Of a stretch of DNA of 58,306 nucleotides, positions 38,662-47,232 are shown piece by piece. The translations under genes were made by a program, and so were the position numbers. The stretch spans positions 1-58,306 of the forward strand of contig NZ_NRSJ01000030.1 in NCBI RefSeq assembly GCF_016584085.1. Reading direction: 5' to 3'. Source of the stretch: Halochromatium glycolicum (GTDB taxonomy: Bacteria > Pseudomonadota > Gammaproteobacteria > Chromatiales > Chromatiaceae). The notes beneath the pieces were generated by a model. It was not told the DNA's origin. It saw only the letters and a program-made list of their open reading frames with translations, and did no database searches. How positions within the stretch are numbered: position 1 is the first letter of the stretch; every line of letters begins with the position of its first letter.

Positions 38662-39525
38662 ATGTCTTCGCGTTATTGCCTCTTGTTCACCATTGCGCTG
38701 ATCGCGTTGGCTAGCCTCGGCGTGCCGCCAGCGTCGGCCGCGAGTCTCGAGATCCGCTCCGGTGTTGCGTTGATCATCGATCATGAGGGCAATCGGCTGT
38801 TCGAGCGCAACCCCAAACAGGTCCGGCCGATCGCATCGATCACGAAGCTGATGATGGCGATGGTGGTGATCGATGCCGATGTGCCATTGGATGACCGTAT
38901 CACCATCACCGAGGCCGATCGCGATCGGCTGCGCTGGAGCCGTTCTCGGCTGCGCATTGGTGAAGCGCGCCTTTCCAGGCTGGATCTACTGCGAACGGCG
39001 TTGATCTCCTCCGATAATCGCGCGGCGGCGGCCTTGGGTCGGACGACCTTCGCGGGCGGTACCGAGGCGTTCGTCGAGGCGATGAATGAGAAGGCGAGGG
39101 CGCTCGGTATGCACGACACCAATTTCGCCGACGCGAGCGGGTTGAATGCCGCGAACCAGTCGACCGCTGAGGACCTGGTGCGCCTCGTGAACGCGGCTGC
39201 CCAATACCCGTTGATCCGCGAGATCACCTCGACAGGGGAGACCGAGGTCGAGCCGCATGCCCATCGGGGGCCTTTGCCCTATCGCAACACCAATCCGCTG
39301 ACCCGCGATGAGCGGTGGAAGGTGGAGCTCTCCAAGACCGGCTACCTGAATGAGGCGGGGCGTTGCCTCGTCATGCAAGCCGTGGTCGAGAACCGGCGTA
39401 TCTACGCCATCTTTCTCAATGCCCAGGGGCAGCTGACGCCGATCGGCGACGCCAACCGATTTCGGCGCTGGCTCCAGGAGACCGACGAGCTGAAGCCGAT
39501 GAGCTTGAGCGCGCGCGGGGGCTGA
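38662..39525 (+). CDS. pbpG: D-alanyl-D-alanine endopeptidase (PBP7-like, S11 family)
   Basis: A 287-residue periplasmic low-molecular-weight penicillin-binding protein with a signal peptide ending near PPASA (residue 26). The active-site motifs are S59-I-T-K62, S117-D-N119 and K225-T-G. It cleaves D-Ala-meso-Dap crosslinks or trims stem peptides during wall growth. The short length and lack of a C-terminal membrane helix fit PBP7 more than PBP5. It stands alone after family C repeat copy 2. Confidence 0.92.
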   Translation: MSSRYCLLFTIALIALASLGVPPASAASLEIRSGVALIIDHEGNRLFERNPKQVRPIASITKLMMAMVVIDADVPLDDRITITEADRDRLRWSRSRLRIGEARLSRLDLLRTALISSDNRAAAALGRTTFAGGTEAFVEAMNEKARALGMHDTNFADASGLNAANQSTAEDLVRLVNAAAQYPLIREITSTGETEVEPHAHRGPLPYRNTNPLTRDERWKVELSKTGYLNEAGRCLVMQAVVENRRIYAIFLNAQGQLTPIGDANRFRRWLQETDELKPMSLSARGG

Positions 39526-39544
39526 TCATGGCAGGGCCTGACCC

Positions 39545-40318
39545 ATGAAACTGCTGATCGATATCGGCAATACCAGCCTCAAGTGGGCGCTCTATCAGGA
39601 TGGCGAGATCGGTCCGATGCGTTCGGCACGCCATTTCGAGGCGCTGCCAATCGATGTCATTGCGAGCTGGGAGCAGATCGCCAGGGTCAGCAAGGTGCTC
39701 GTCGCCAGCGTCGGGCCCCAAGGCGTCTTCGAAGCGGTCATCGCCGCCGCGCGCGCCTGCTGGAATTGTCCAGTCGTCCGAATCGAGACCGGCGTCCAGG
39801 CGCATGGGGTCCGCATCGCCTATGCCGAGCCATCCCGTCTCGGTGTCGATCGATTCTTGGCCTTGGTTGCAGCGCACTCATTGCCAACGCCAGCGGCCGC
39901 CGCGAATGGATCAGGTCATCGTGCGGACACGGCCGCTGCCATCCTCATTGTCGACGTCGGCACCGCGATCACCTTCGACGGGCTGCTGGCCGATGGCACC
40001 CACTTGGGCGGTCAGATCCTGCCCGGCATTGCGACGCTCCGCTCCAGCCTGCTGCAACGTACCCAGCTGCCGTCGCACCAGACCCAGGATCACCCCGGCA
40101 TCTGGGGCCAAGACACCGGCCCGGCCATCGCCGGCGCTAGCCTGCAAGCGCCGGTCGCCGTCGCGGAACGCCTAGTACACCGGCTCGAGCAGCAGACCGG
40201 CGTGCCCCCGCGTCTCATCCTGACCGGTGGCGATGCCGAGCGGATCGCCACGCTCTTCGACACCCCACTCGAGCAGCATCCGGACCTTGTGCTGAGGGGG
40301 CTGGCTCGCTTCGACTGA
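39545..40318 (+). CDS. coaX: Type III pantothenate kinase
   Basis: A 257-residue kinase for the first step of CoA synthesis. Motifs are LLIDIGNTSLKWALYQD (phosphate-binding), LGVDRFLALVAAH, ILIVDVGTAITFDGL and GGQILPGIATLRSSL, with LILTGGDAERIA near the end. The type III form does not need feedback regulation by CoA. Starts 19 bp after the endopeptidase gene, so an operon is likely. Confidence 0.95.
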   Translation: MKLLIDIGNTSLKWALYQDGEIGPMRSARHFEALPIDVIASWEQIARVSKVLVASVGPQGVFEAVIAAARACWNCPVVRIETGVQAHGVRIAYAEPSRLGVDRFLALVAAHSLPTPAAAANGSGHRADTAAAILIVDVGTAITFDGLLADGTHLGGQILPGIATLRSSLLQRTQLPSHQTQDHPGIWGQDTGPAIAGASLQAPVAVAERLVHRLEQQTGVPPRLILTGGDAERIATLFDTPLEQHPDLVLRGLARFD

Positions 40319-40920
40319 GCCGGAGTCGGTCGAGCGCCTGTTCAAACCGGGCAGGCGCTGCAGAACACCCCTCAATGCCGACCTAGATCAATAGAGTCGG
40401 CTCGTTGCATGGTCTAGACTTTTGTGAACTCGTTCACAGCGTTCTGATGAGGCCTTCGATGGACAGCCAGACAAGCCCCCTTGATTCAGGCGAGACGTTG
40501 CAGGCCTACCTGGCCTCGTTGCGGGACGATTTGCGGCACTCGCTGGTTGAGTCGTTGCGACGTTTCGTTGAACCCGACCGGCCTGAGCACGCCGACGTAG
40601 CGGATATCAGTGCGACGTTCGAGTTCGTGGTGGATGGATCGCGGCAACGGCGTTGCTGAGCGTCTATCCCAAGGACGCATTGCTCCCGTAGCCTCTTGCG
40701 ACGCGGCTTCTGCGCCAGGCCGCGTTATCCTTCAGCCGCTGTTTGTTGATCGCTTGAGTCTCCAACCTGAGGAGACGTGGCGGCAACTGTGGGTGTGTGC
40801 TGCGCTCGCAGAGAAGATCGGTGTTGGTTTGTCGTACCTGCGCTGCGGGTCCGTCGACAACGGCTGACGCCTGTGGCAGGGTCACGCCCTGATGATCTGC
40901 CAGGTAGTTTGGAGTTGTTG
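40319..40920. other. 600-bp stretch without a confident gene
   Basis: Between coaX and the MFS gene. A 66-codon reading frame (40459-40659) and another at 40610-40867 in a different frame are open, with protein-like stretches (LASLRDDLRHSLVESLRRFV and LSLQPEETWRQLWVCAALAE). They may be two frames of one decayed or frameshifted gene. No family is recognised. Confidence 0.4.
40459..40659 (+). CDS. Small unrecognised reading frame
   Basis: A 66-residue frame starting MDSQTSPLDSGETLQAYLASL, with an amphipathic helical middle (LRDDLRHSLVESLRRFVEP) and ending in a basic DGSRQRRC. No family recognised; no clear ribosome-binding site. It could be real or the 5' part of a frameshifted gene continuing to 40867. 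Confidence 0.25.
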   Translation: MDSQTSPLDSGETLQAYLASLRDDLRHSLVESLRRFVEPDRPEHADVADISATFEFVVDGSRQRRC

Positions 40921-42225
40921 ATGGCCCGGGAACCCTTTGCATCCATGTCCCCCTGGTACGGCGGCTACGCCTTCCAGGGAGTGGTGGTGCTCGGCACCGC
41001 ACCCATCCTGTTGCCGCTCATCGTCGGCGACGCAACTGGCCCGGCTCAGGCGGGGCTTGTCGTCGCGGCGCTCTACATCGGCCAGTTGACAGCGCCCATG
41101 TTCGGTGCGCTCGCAGACGGCAGTGGGCGACATCGGCTCATCTACGCCGCCGGCTACTTGCTACTGGCCGTGGGCCTCGGGCTCTTCCCGCTCGCGCAGA
41201 CGGTGCTGGAGTGGTTCATCCTGGCGCTGATGCAGGGCCTCGGTGTGGCTGCCACCAACACGGTGGCATCCATGTTCATCGTGGAATTCCGCCCCAAGGC
41301 CGAATGGGACCGGCGTATCGGCTGGATGCAAACCTGTTATGGCATCGGTCAGGCGGCCGGGCTGGGACTTGCCGCATTGCTTCAGCAGGCGCCGGCTTGG
41401 GGGATGTTGGCGTCGGCGGCGCTGATGCTGCCGGGGCTGCTGATCGGTCTGCTCGGGACACCCCGTGGACGGCGTGCTGGCCTTGGCGCGGCCGCTGCGG
41501 CAGCGCAGACCCTGAAGCGCGGGGCGTCGATCAGCGACGATGCCACCTCCCGCCGCCATGCCCCGCCGCGGCAGATCCTGCCGCATGGTCACATCGGGCC
41601 TGCCACCGGCGCGCTGCTGGGACGCTTCCTTGCGGATCTGCGCAGCCCCTATGCGCTGTTCATGCTGTGCTGGCTGCTCGTGATGCTCGGCACCTGGCTG
41701 ATCTACAATCTCTATCCGCTGCTGATGCAAGAGGTCTATGGCGTCGGCGCCGGGGTCTCGTCCGTCTACTACGCCGTTGGCGCCGGCATCGGCGTCTTCG
41801 CCTACGCCCCCTCCGGCATCCTCGGCCAGCGCATCGGCGACGGTGCGGTGGTGCTCATCGGCAGTCTCATGAGCCTGCTTTCGGTCGGCGCCATGGCGGC
41901 GCTGGCGTTCTGGCAGCCGGTGGGGCTAGCGTTGCTGGGCCCGCTCGCCTTCTTGCTGCTGCCGGTGGCCTGGTCGCCGCTGATCGTCGCCGGCACGGCC
42001 TGGGCGGCGCAGCTCTCCACGATGAACGAGGGCGAGGCGGTGGGCATCCTGAATTCCACCACGGCGCTCGCCAGCGTCGCCGCCGCCTTCGGCGCCGGTG
42101 TGCTGGCGAGTCGTTTTGGCTTCGATGCCGTCCTCTATCTGGCTGCCGCGGCCATGCTCCTGGGCCTGCTGCTACTGTTGCCTTTGCGGCGTGCTGGGAG
42201 CGCGGGAGCAAGCTCTCCGGGATAG
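40921..42225 (+). CDS. Major facilitator superfamily transporter
   Basis: A 434-residue membrane protein with about twelve hydrophobic segments in two halves separated by a basic loop (GTPRGRRAGLG to PRQILPHG). The loop between segments 2 and 3 carries GALADGSGRHRLIYAAG, the MFS motif A position (G-x-L-A-D-x-x-G-R-x). Substrate unknown; MFS members move sugars, drugs or metabolites. I start at ATG 40921; a longer frame to 40777 is basic and Cys-rich, unlike an MFS N terminus. Followed by family C repeat copy 3. Confidence 0.85.
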   Translation: MAREPFASMSPWYGGYAFQGVVVLGTAPILLPLIVGDATGPAQAGLVVAALYIGQLTAPMFGALADGSGRHRLIYAAGYLLLAVGLGLFPLAQTVLEWFILALMQGLGVAATNTVASMFIVEFRPKAEWDRRIGWMQTCYGIGQAAGLGLAALLQQAPAWGMLASAALMLPGLLIGLLGTPRGRRAGLGAAAAAAQTLKRGASISDDATSRRHAPPRQILPHGHIGPATGALLGRFLADLRSPYALFMLCWLLVMLGTWLIYNLYPLLMQEVYGVGAGVSSVYYAVGAGIGVFAYAPSGILGQRIGDGAVVLIGSLMSLLSVGAMAALAFWQPVGLALLGPLAFLLLPVAWSPLIVAGTAWAAQLSTMNEGEAVGILNSTTALASVAAAFGAGVLASRFGFDAVLYLAAAAMLLGLLLLLPLRRAGSAGASSPG

Positions 42226-42292
42226 GCTGCAAGCCAAGCATTGGGCTCCGTCACCCGACCCTCCGCTCTGCCGTGCCGAAAATTGACGAAGT

Positions 42293-42373
42293 CACTCGCC
42301 CTGGTTTCCGGACAGGCTGAACCCATCGGTGCTGACTGTTCCGGCGCTTTCTGTCCGGCGATCAGGCGAATGG
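42293..42373 (+). repeat. 82-bp foldback element (family C), copy 3
   Basis: Same orientation as copies 1 and 2, with one deleted base near the right end (GGCGAATGGC for GGCGGAATGGC). It lies between the MFS gene and the end of the diguanylate cyclase gene. Confidence 0.88.
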
Positions 42374-42412
42374 CTGTCACGACGCGGACGAGTCATTAGC
42401 CGGGCGCCTTGG

Positions 42413-44323
42413 TCAGCGTGATTTCCTTGCGAAGCGGCGACAGCAATTCTTACCGGCTAGTTTGGCCTGGTACATCGCTTGATCGGCCTGCCGCAGCAGT
42501 TCGACGCCGTCGACCGCGTCCGGTTGCGGGAAGAAGGTGACGCCGAGGCTCAGGGTGACGCGCAGATTGGTCTCGGCAATCCGCACGGGCTCGGCCGCTG
42601 CTGCGAGCAAGCGGTCCAGGAAGGGCGCGCTCGCCTCGTTGTCGCGGAGATCCACGAGCACGACGGCGAATTCATCGCCGCCGAGCCGGGCCAAGGTGTC
42701 GCCCTCGCGCAATATCTGCTTCAGGCGTTGTGCCATGACGATCAGGCACTGATCCCCCGCGGCGTGGCCGTACGTATCGTTAATGGGCTTGAAGCCATCG
42801 AGGTCGAGATACCCGACCGCAATGGTGCGCTCCGCGCGCTGAGCCTGCGCCATCGCCTGGCGCAGGCGGTCTTCGAACAGCAAGCGGTTGGGCAGGCCCG
42901 TCAACGCATCGGTGTAGGCCATCTGCACGAGCCGGCGCTCACTTGCGCGCAGCGCTTCCTCGGCCTGCTTGCGGGTGGTGATGTCCATCGAGGTGCCGAT
43001 GACGCGTACCGGCTCGCCATGTTCGTCGCAGATAACCTCCCCTTGATCCAAGATCCAACGGCCCGCCGTCGTCCCGATCCGATATTCCATCACGTAGCGT
43101 GAACGTGCTGCGATCGCCGCGTCCATGCGTGCCTTGACGGCCGGCGCATCCTCTGGATGCACGATCTGAGTCAGGAAAACCGCTTCAGTCGGTTCCTGTG
43201 CGCCGACATTGAAATAGCGGTTGATCTCGGGGGACCAGTACAGGAGCTTGGTGCGAATATCGAATTCCCACACCCCCATCCGCGCGGAGCTCAGGGCCAG
43301 TCTCAGCCTGAGATCATTCAGGCGGTTGTTCTGCTCGCGCTGTTTGCGCTCAGTGATGTCTTGGAGCGACCCGATCAGATGTGTGCTGCCTCCGTCGTGG
43401 GCGCGAGCGAGCGCGCCTCGCGCTAGGCACACCCGCCTCTCACCATCCCGGCGGATGACCCTTAGCTCCAATGCATAGGCGGTTCCGGACCGGAGGGTCT
43501 CTTCCGCAGCCGAGCGCAGCCGGTGCCAGTCCCCCGCTGCGAAGAGGCGCGCCTGATCAGCGGCGGAGGGTGTGCCGGCAGCTGGGTCGAGCTGAAAGAG
43601 ACGGAACATCCCTTGAGACCAGGTCATGGTGTCGGTCGCGACCTCCCATTCCCAGCTTCCAACAGCAGCGATCCGCTCGGTGTGGGCCAACAGCGCGAAC
43701 TGCCTCTGCAGCAAGGCCTCATCGCTCGTGCGTGAGCCGACCTCCACCGCGGTGTCGTCAGTGGCGATCGAGCGCCCGCGCGCACCCTCTTGAGCATCTG
43801 CCGAGCGATGCAATCCATCGACCTCCGACGCCGCGGACGGGCTCGGCGCTGCTGATGCGCCCTCGTCCTGAGCCGCCAGTGCGCCGCGTGGGTCTTCCGA
43901 GAGCGGCTCGGTTGAGAGGGAGCGATCCTCCAGCCAGGTGTAGACGCCCTCGAGCGCACCATTGCTCGGGTTGCGAATCGGGATCGCACCAACGTTGAGC
44001 CAGACATGCGCCCGGCGTTCGGGATTGAGCACGCCGAGAACGATGTTGGCGACCGTCTCGCCAGTGCGCAGCGCCACCATAATGGGGTGCCGATCGCCGC
44101 AGAGTGGCGTTCCGTCCTCTTGGCGGGTACGCCAGTCTGCGCTGATCAGCGTCTTGCCGCGCAGCTGCTCCAGTGAGACCCCGAGCATCCGCTCGGCTGC
44201 GGTGTTGGCGGTTCTGATCTCACCCTGGGCGTTCTGAAAGACGATCCCAACGGGTAGGCCATCCAAGACCTGCTGGCACTGTGGAAAGCCATCAGGTCCT
44301 CGCTGCCGGTCGGAGACTGACAT
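42413..44323 (-). CDS. PAS-GGDEF diguanylate cyclase
   Basis: A 636-residue cytoplasmic signalling protein with three PAS-like domains (roughly 15-130, 215-330 and 340-460; two end with DITERKQ and DITTRKQAEE) and a C-terminal GGDEF domain. The active site RLGGDEFAVVL, at about residue 549, is intact, and an I-site (REGD) sits five residues before it, so feedback inhibition by c-di-GMP is expected. No EAL or transmembrane segment is seen. Start ATG 44323 is preceded by AGGA. It precedes the H-NS and exopolysaccharide region, but on the opposite strand. Confidence 0.92.
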   Translation of the reverse strand: MSVSDRQRGPDGFPQCQQVLDGLPVGIVFQNAQGEIRTANTAAERMLGVSLEQLRGKTLISADWRTRQEDGTPLCGDRHPIMVALRTGETVANIVLGVLNPERRAHVWLNVGAIPIRNPSNGALEGVYTWLEDRSLSTEPLSEDPRGALAAQDEGASAAPSPSAASEVDGLHRSADAQEGARGRSIATDDTAVEVGSRTSDEALLQRQFALLAHTERIAAVGSWEWEVATDTMTWSQGMFRLFQLDPAAGTPSAADQARLFAAGDWHRLRSAAEETLRSGTAYALELRVIRRDGERRVCLARGALARAHDGGSTHLIGSLQDITERKQREQNNRLNDLRLRLALSSARMGVWEFDIRTKLLYWSPEINRYFNVGAQEPTEAVFLTQIVHPEDAPAVKARMDAAIAARSRYVMEYRIGTTAGRWILDQGEVICDEHGEPVRVIGTSMDITTRKQAEEALRASERRLVQMAYTDALTGLPNRLLFEDRLRQAMAQAQRAERTIAVGYLDLDGFKPINDTYGHAAGDQCLIVMAQRLKQILREGDTLARLGGDEFAVVLVDLRDNEASAPFLDRLLAAAAEPVRIAETNLRVTLSLGVTFFPQPDAVDGVELLRQADQAMYQAKLAGKNCCRRFARKSR

Positions 44324-44500
44324 GACCAAGGTGTCCTAAGACTTGCTCGTGGATCGGTTTGTCAGATTGGGCAATGCTATCAATGGGTAGTCAGCATCAG
44401 CATTCGGCCGGGTACTTGAAATATTTTTTCAAGGCAGGAATGATTCGCACGAAACATCTTATACCAGCAAACGCCCATCACGTGTATGAGGAGCGAATTG

Positions 44501-44899
44501 ATGAAGAACTATGAAGAATTGAGCGCCGAAGAGCTGGAGGCTGAGCTTGAGGAACTGGCCGCAAAAGAGCAGACACTCGCTCGCGCACTCGAGGCGCGCC
44601 GCGAAGAAGAAAAGCGCGAGCTGGGCAACGAGATCAAGGCAATGATCAAGGAGCGCGGCCACGACATCGAGGAGATCGTCAGTCTCGTGTTCGGCCGTAA
44701 ATCCCGCAGCGACAAGTCAGGCGCTTCCAACGCCAGCTATGCCCGCTATGCGGACCCGGACAATCCTAACAACACCTATCTCCGCGGGCGGCTACCGAAT
44801 TGGCTAGTCAAGAAGATGAGCGCCAACGGCTATGACCCGGGCTCGGCTGAGCAGCGGGCCCAGTTCAAAGAGGAACACCTCGTCAAACTCGCAGGCTAG
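44501..44899 (+). CDS. H-NS family nucleoid protein
   Basis: A 132-residue protein with an N-terminal acidic coiled coil (ELSAEELEAELEELAAKEQ to KEERGHDIEE-like helices) for dimerisation and a C-terminal H-NS-type DNA-binding part, YADPDNPNNTYLRGRLPNWL, with the RGR core that reads the minor groove of AT-rich DNA. The flanks differ from E. coli H-NS (WTGRGR) and resemble the variant in purple bacteria. Start 44501 has AGGAG about seven bases upstream. It would silence AT-rich, foreign DNA, perhaps including the adjacent exopolysaccharide genes. Confidence 0.88.
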   Translation: MKNYEELSAEELEAELEELAAKEQTLARALEARREEEKRELGNEIKAMIKERGHDIEEIVSLVFGRKSRSDKSGASNASYARYADPDNPNNTYLRGRLPNWLVKKMSANGYDPGSAEQRAQFKEEHLVKLAG

Positions 44900-45199
44900 C
44901 CGGGTCCGAGCATCGCGCCATTCCGCCTGCGGGAACATCAAGATGAATTAGTGTGAAGGCACTGGGTCGGTTGAGAAATGCTCACCGGCGAATATGAAGT
45001 TCTATGAAAGAGGAGGGTCTTCTCTACATAATTCTTTAAGATTTTCACACGATCTGCTGCACCTAAAGCCTGTCGATCCGGTGCATAATGCACTCAGGGT
45101 CCTACTCCAAAATTCTGGTTTGTGCAGCAGATTCTCCATTCTGCAACGTCCATTGGAAGGCAGTAGTACCGCCCGCAACAGTCACCGTTTTGTAAGGAT
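44900..45199. other. AT-richer leader region ahead of the exopolysaccharide genes
   Basis: 300 bp with no gene. From about 44985 to 45060 it is clearly richer in A and T than the surroundings, so it likely contains the promoter and possibly H-NS sites. An ops-like sequence lies at 45159-45170. No sigma-54 (GG-N10-GC) or other clear box was found. Confidence 0.5.
45159..45170 (+). promoter_or_regulatory. ops-like element (possible RfaH loading site)
   Basis: GGCAGTAGTACC resembles the ops pause sequence GGCGGTAGYNTG with one change in the core (A for G at position 4) and changes at its end. It lies about 30 bp before the WecA-type gene, on the coding strand, in a leader followed by an rfaH gene in the same operon. 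Weak by itself. Confidence 0.35.
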
Positions 45200-46327
45200 G
45201 TGACAACGATGCAGAGTCTAAGCGTTGCGCTGGGGGCATGCGTTGCCGCCGGCACGAGTCTAATCGCGATCTTTGCGTTGCACCCGTTGGCCCCGCGCCT
45301 CGGACTGATCGATCACCCTGACGACCGGCGCAAGCTCCACCAGCGCGCTATTCCCCCCATCGGCGGTCTGAGTATCGCCGCCGGTCTGCTCGCCGCCTAC
45401 CTGGCCACCTTACCCTCATCGGAGCAGACCGGCATCGCACTCTTGGGTGCCGCGCTGTTGGTCGTCGTCGGCGGCCTCGACGACCGCTTCAACCTCGATT
45501 ACCAGCTCAGATTCCTTGCCCAGACCGGCGCTGCCCTGATCCTGGTCCTGGGCGCCGGCATCGAGGTCACCGGCCTCGGCAACCTGCTCGGCTTCGGTAC
45601 CATCGACCTCGGCGCATTCTCGGTGCCGTTCTCGGTCATCGCCGTCGTCGGCCTCATCAACGCCTTCAACATGATCGACGGCATCGATGGCCTCTCCGGC
45701 GGACTCGCCTTGATCGCGCTCATCAGCCTCTGCATCGTCGGCGCCGCTGGTGCAACGGGCAGTGTCTTCCCGCTGCCCATCGTCTGCGCAGCATTGCTGC
45801 CATACCTGGCATGCAATCTCGGCATCGGGAGGCTACGCCAGAAGAAGATCTTCCTGGGCGACGCGGGCAGCATGCTCCTCGGCTATCTCGTTGGTTGGGC
45901 GTTGATCAGCGCTACTCAGCCGGCCGCGGCCGCAGCAGGGCAGACCGCTGCCGCATCCAATCTGGCACCGGTCATCGTCCTCTGGCTGGTCGCCATCCCG
46001 CTGCTCGATGTCTTCAACGTCATGAGCTGGCGCATGCTGCGCAAGCGCTCCCCGTTCAAGGCGGATCGCAGTCATCTGCATCACATGCTCACCCGCGTCC
46101 TTGGTCACCCCCGTATCGCCCTGGTCGTCATCCTGACGCTGGCCAGCCTATTTGCTGCCGGCGCCCTCATGGCCTGGCAGCTCGGCGCACCAGAGCCGGT
46201 GCTGTTCTATGCCGCGCTGCTCGTCTTTGCCGGCTATGTGCTCATGCAGAGCCATGTCCCGCGCGTCTACAGCGGGCGCTATCGCCGCCGTCTGCAGCGG
46301 CGCCTTGCCCTGCAAACAGTGCTGTGA
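45200..46327 (+). CDS. WecA/TagO-type undecaprenyl-phosphate sugar-1-phosphate transferase
   Basis: A 375-residue polytopic enzyme of the GT4 MraY-like family that primes polysaccharide synthesis by moving a HexNAc-1-phosphate onto undecaprenyl phosphate. It has about eleven membrane segments, and the family motifs DDRRKLHQRAIPPIGG, DDRFNLDY, NAFNMIDGIDGLSGGLALI, KIFLGDAGSMLLGYLVGW and a final RSHLHHML. WecA-like rather than MraY-like by these. First gene of the exopolysaccharide segment; rfaH starts 30 bp later. Confidence 0.92.
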   Translation: MTTMQSLSVALGACVAAGTSLIAIFALHPLAPRLGLIDHPDDRRKLHQRAIPPIGGLSIAAGLLAAYLATLPSSEQTGIALLGAALLVVVGGLDDRFNLDYQLRFLAQTGAALILVLGAGIEVTGLGNLLGFGTIDLGAFSVPFSVIAVVGLINAFNMIDGIDGLSGGLALIALISLCIVGAAGATGSVFPLPIVCAALLPYLACNLGIGRLRQKKIFLGDAGSMLLGYLVGWALISATQPAAAAAGQTAAASNLAPVIVLWLVAIPLLDVFNVMSWRMLRKRSPFKADRSHLHHMLTRVLGHPRIALVVILTLASLFAAGALMAWQLGAPEPVLFYAALLVFAGYVLMQSHVPRVYSGRYRRRLQRRLALQTVL

Positions 46328-46357
46328 TCGGCAAAGTCAAGACGAGCCCCCCAACCC

Positions 46358-46870
46358 ATGAAAACCTTTCCCCATCATCAACCGCGCTGGTACGTCGTCC
46401 AGAGCAAGCCCCGCCAGGCCGAGCGTGCCCAGAACTGCCTCGAGCAACAGGGCTACCAGGTCTTCCTGCCGCGCATCACCGTCGAGCGCGTCCAGCGTAA
46501 GCAGCGCTGCTTCGTCGAGGAGCCATTGTTCCCGAACTACCTCTTCATCCGCCTCCAGCGCTGGGTGGACAACTGGTCTCCGGTGCGCTCCACCCGCGGC
46601 GTCGCGCGGCTGGTGGCTTTTGGGAGTGAACCGGTCCCGATCGCCGACCACCTGATCGACGCCATCGCGCAGCGCTGCGCCGAGACTGCCGATCCCCGCG
46701 AACTGCACGCTGGCCAAGAGGTCCGCATCCTCGACGGCCCTTTCGCCGGCCTCAACGCCATCTTCCAGGCACCGCACGGGGAGCAGCGCGCCCACCTGCT
46801 CATTGAGCTGCTGCATCGCAAGGTCACCGTCAGCATCCCGCAGCGCCAGATCAGCGCCTGCTGCGCCTAG
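46358..46870 (+). CDS. rfaH: Transcription antiterminator RfaH (NusG paralogue)
   Basis: A 170-residue NusG-family protein. The N-terminal domain has RWYVVQSKPRQAERAQNCLEQQGYQVFLP and EEPLFPNYLFIRL, the C-terminal KOW domain begins near GQEVRILDGPFAGLNAIFQ. RfaH specialises in long polysaccharide operons, recruits to RNA polymerase at ops sites and also couples ribosomes and counters H-NS silencing. It directly follows the priming transferase gene (30 bp), so it likely acts on this locus. Confidence 0.9.
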   Translation: MKTFPHHQPRWYVVQSKPRQAERAQNCLEQQGYQVFLPRITVERVQRKQRCFVEEPLFPNYLFIRLQRWVDNWSPVRSTRGVARLVAFGSEPVPIADHLIDAIAQRCAETADPRELHAGQEVRILDGPFAGLNAIFQAPHGEQRAHLLIELLHRKVTVSIPQRQISACCA

Positions 46871-47232
46871 TGAGCCCTGATTGACCATCATGGTCCACGC
46901 GGCAAGCGCCGATCGATCAGCGCCTCGCTCGTGCATCGCGTCGGAGGTAGCGAGCCCCTTTTCCTGCCACCTGGCTTTCAGCGCTGTAGGAATCGTCCAC
47001 TCTCAGCCCTGTAGGAGCCCGCTTGCCGGCGACCAGGTCTTTCAGGCTGTAGGCCCGCTTGCGGGCAGCCAGACGCTCAGCCCCGTAGGAGCCCGCTTGC
47101 GGGCGACCAGACCGCATTCGCGTCGGTGAAGATCGCCCGCAAGCGGGCTCCTACCTCACGGCCATGGCGGACGCCAGCCTCATGGCCACGGCAGGCAGCG
47201 ATAATCGGTCTTGGGATCTCCGCTGTCTTGCC
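46871..47232. repeat. REP palindrome cluster
   Basis: GTAGGAGCCCGCTTGC-type palindromes at 47011-47032, 47049-47068 and 47085-47106 on the plus strand and 47133-47154 in reverse. The last two face each other as in a BIME. They lie between convergent rfaH and the O-antigen-ligase-like gene, which is the typical place for REPs. No gene is seen in the 362 bp. Confidence 0.9.
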
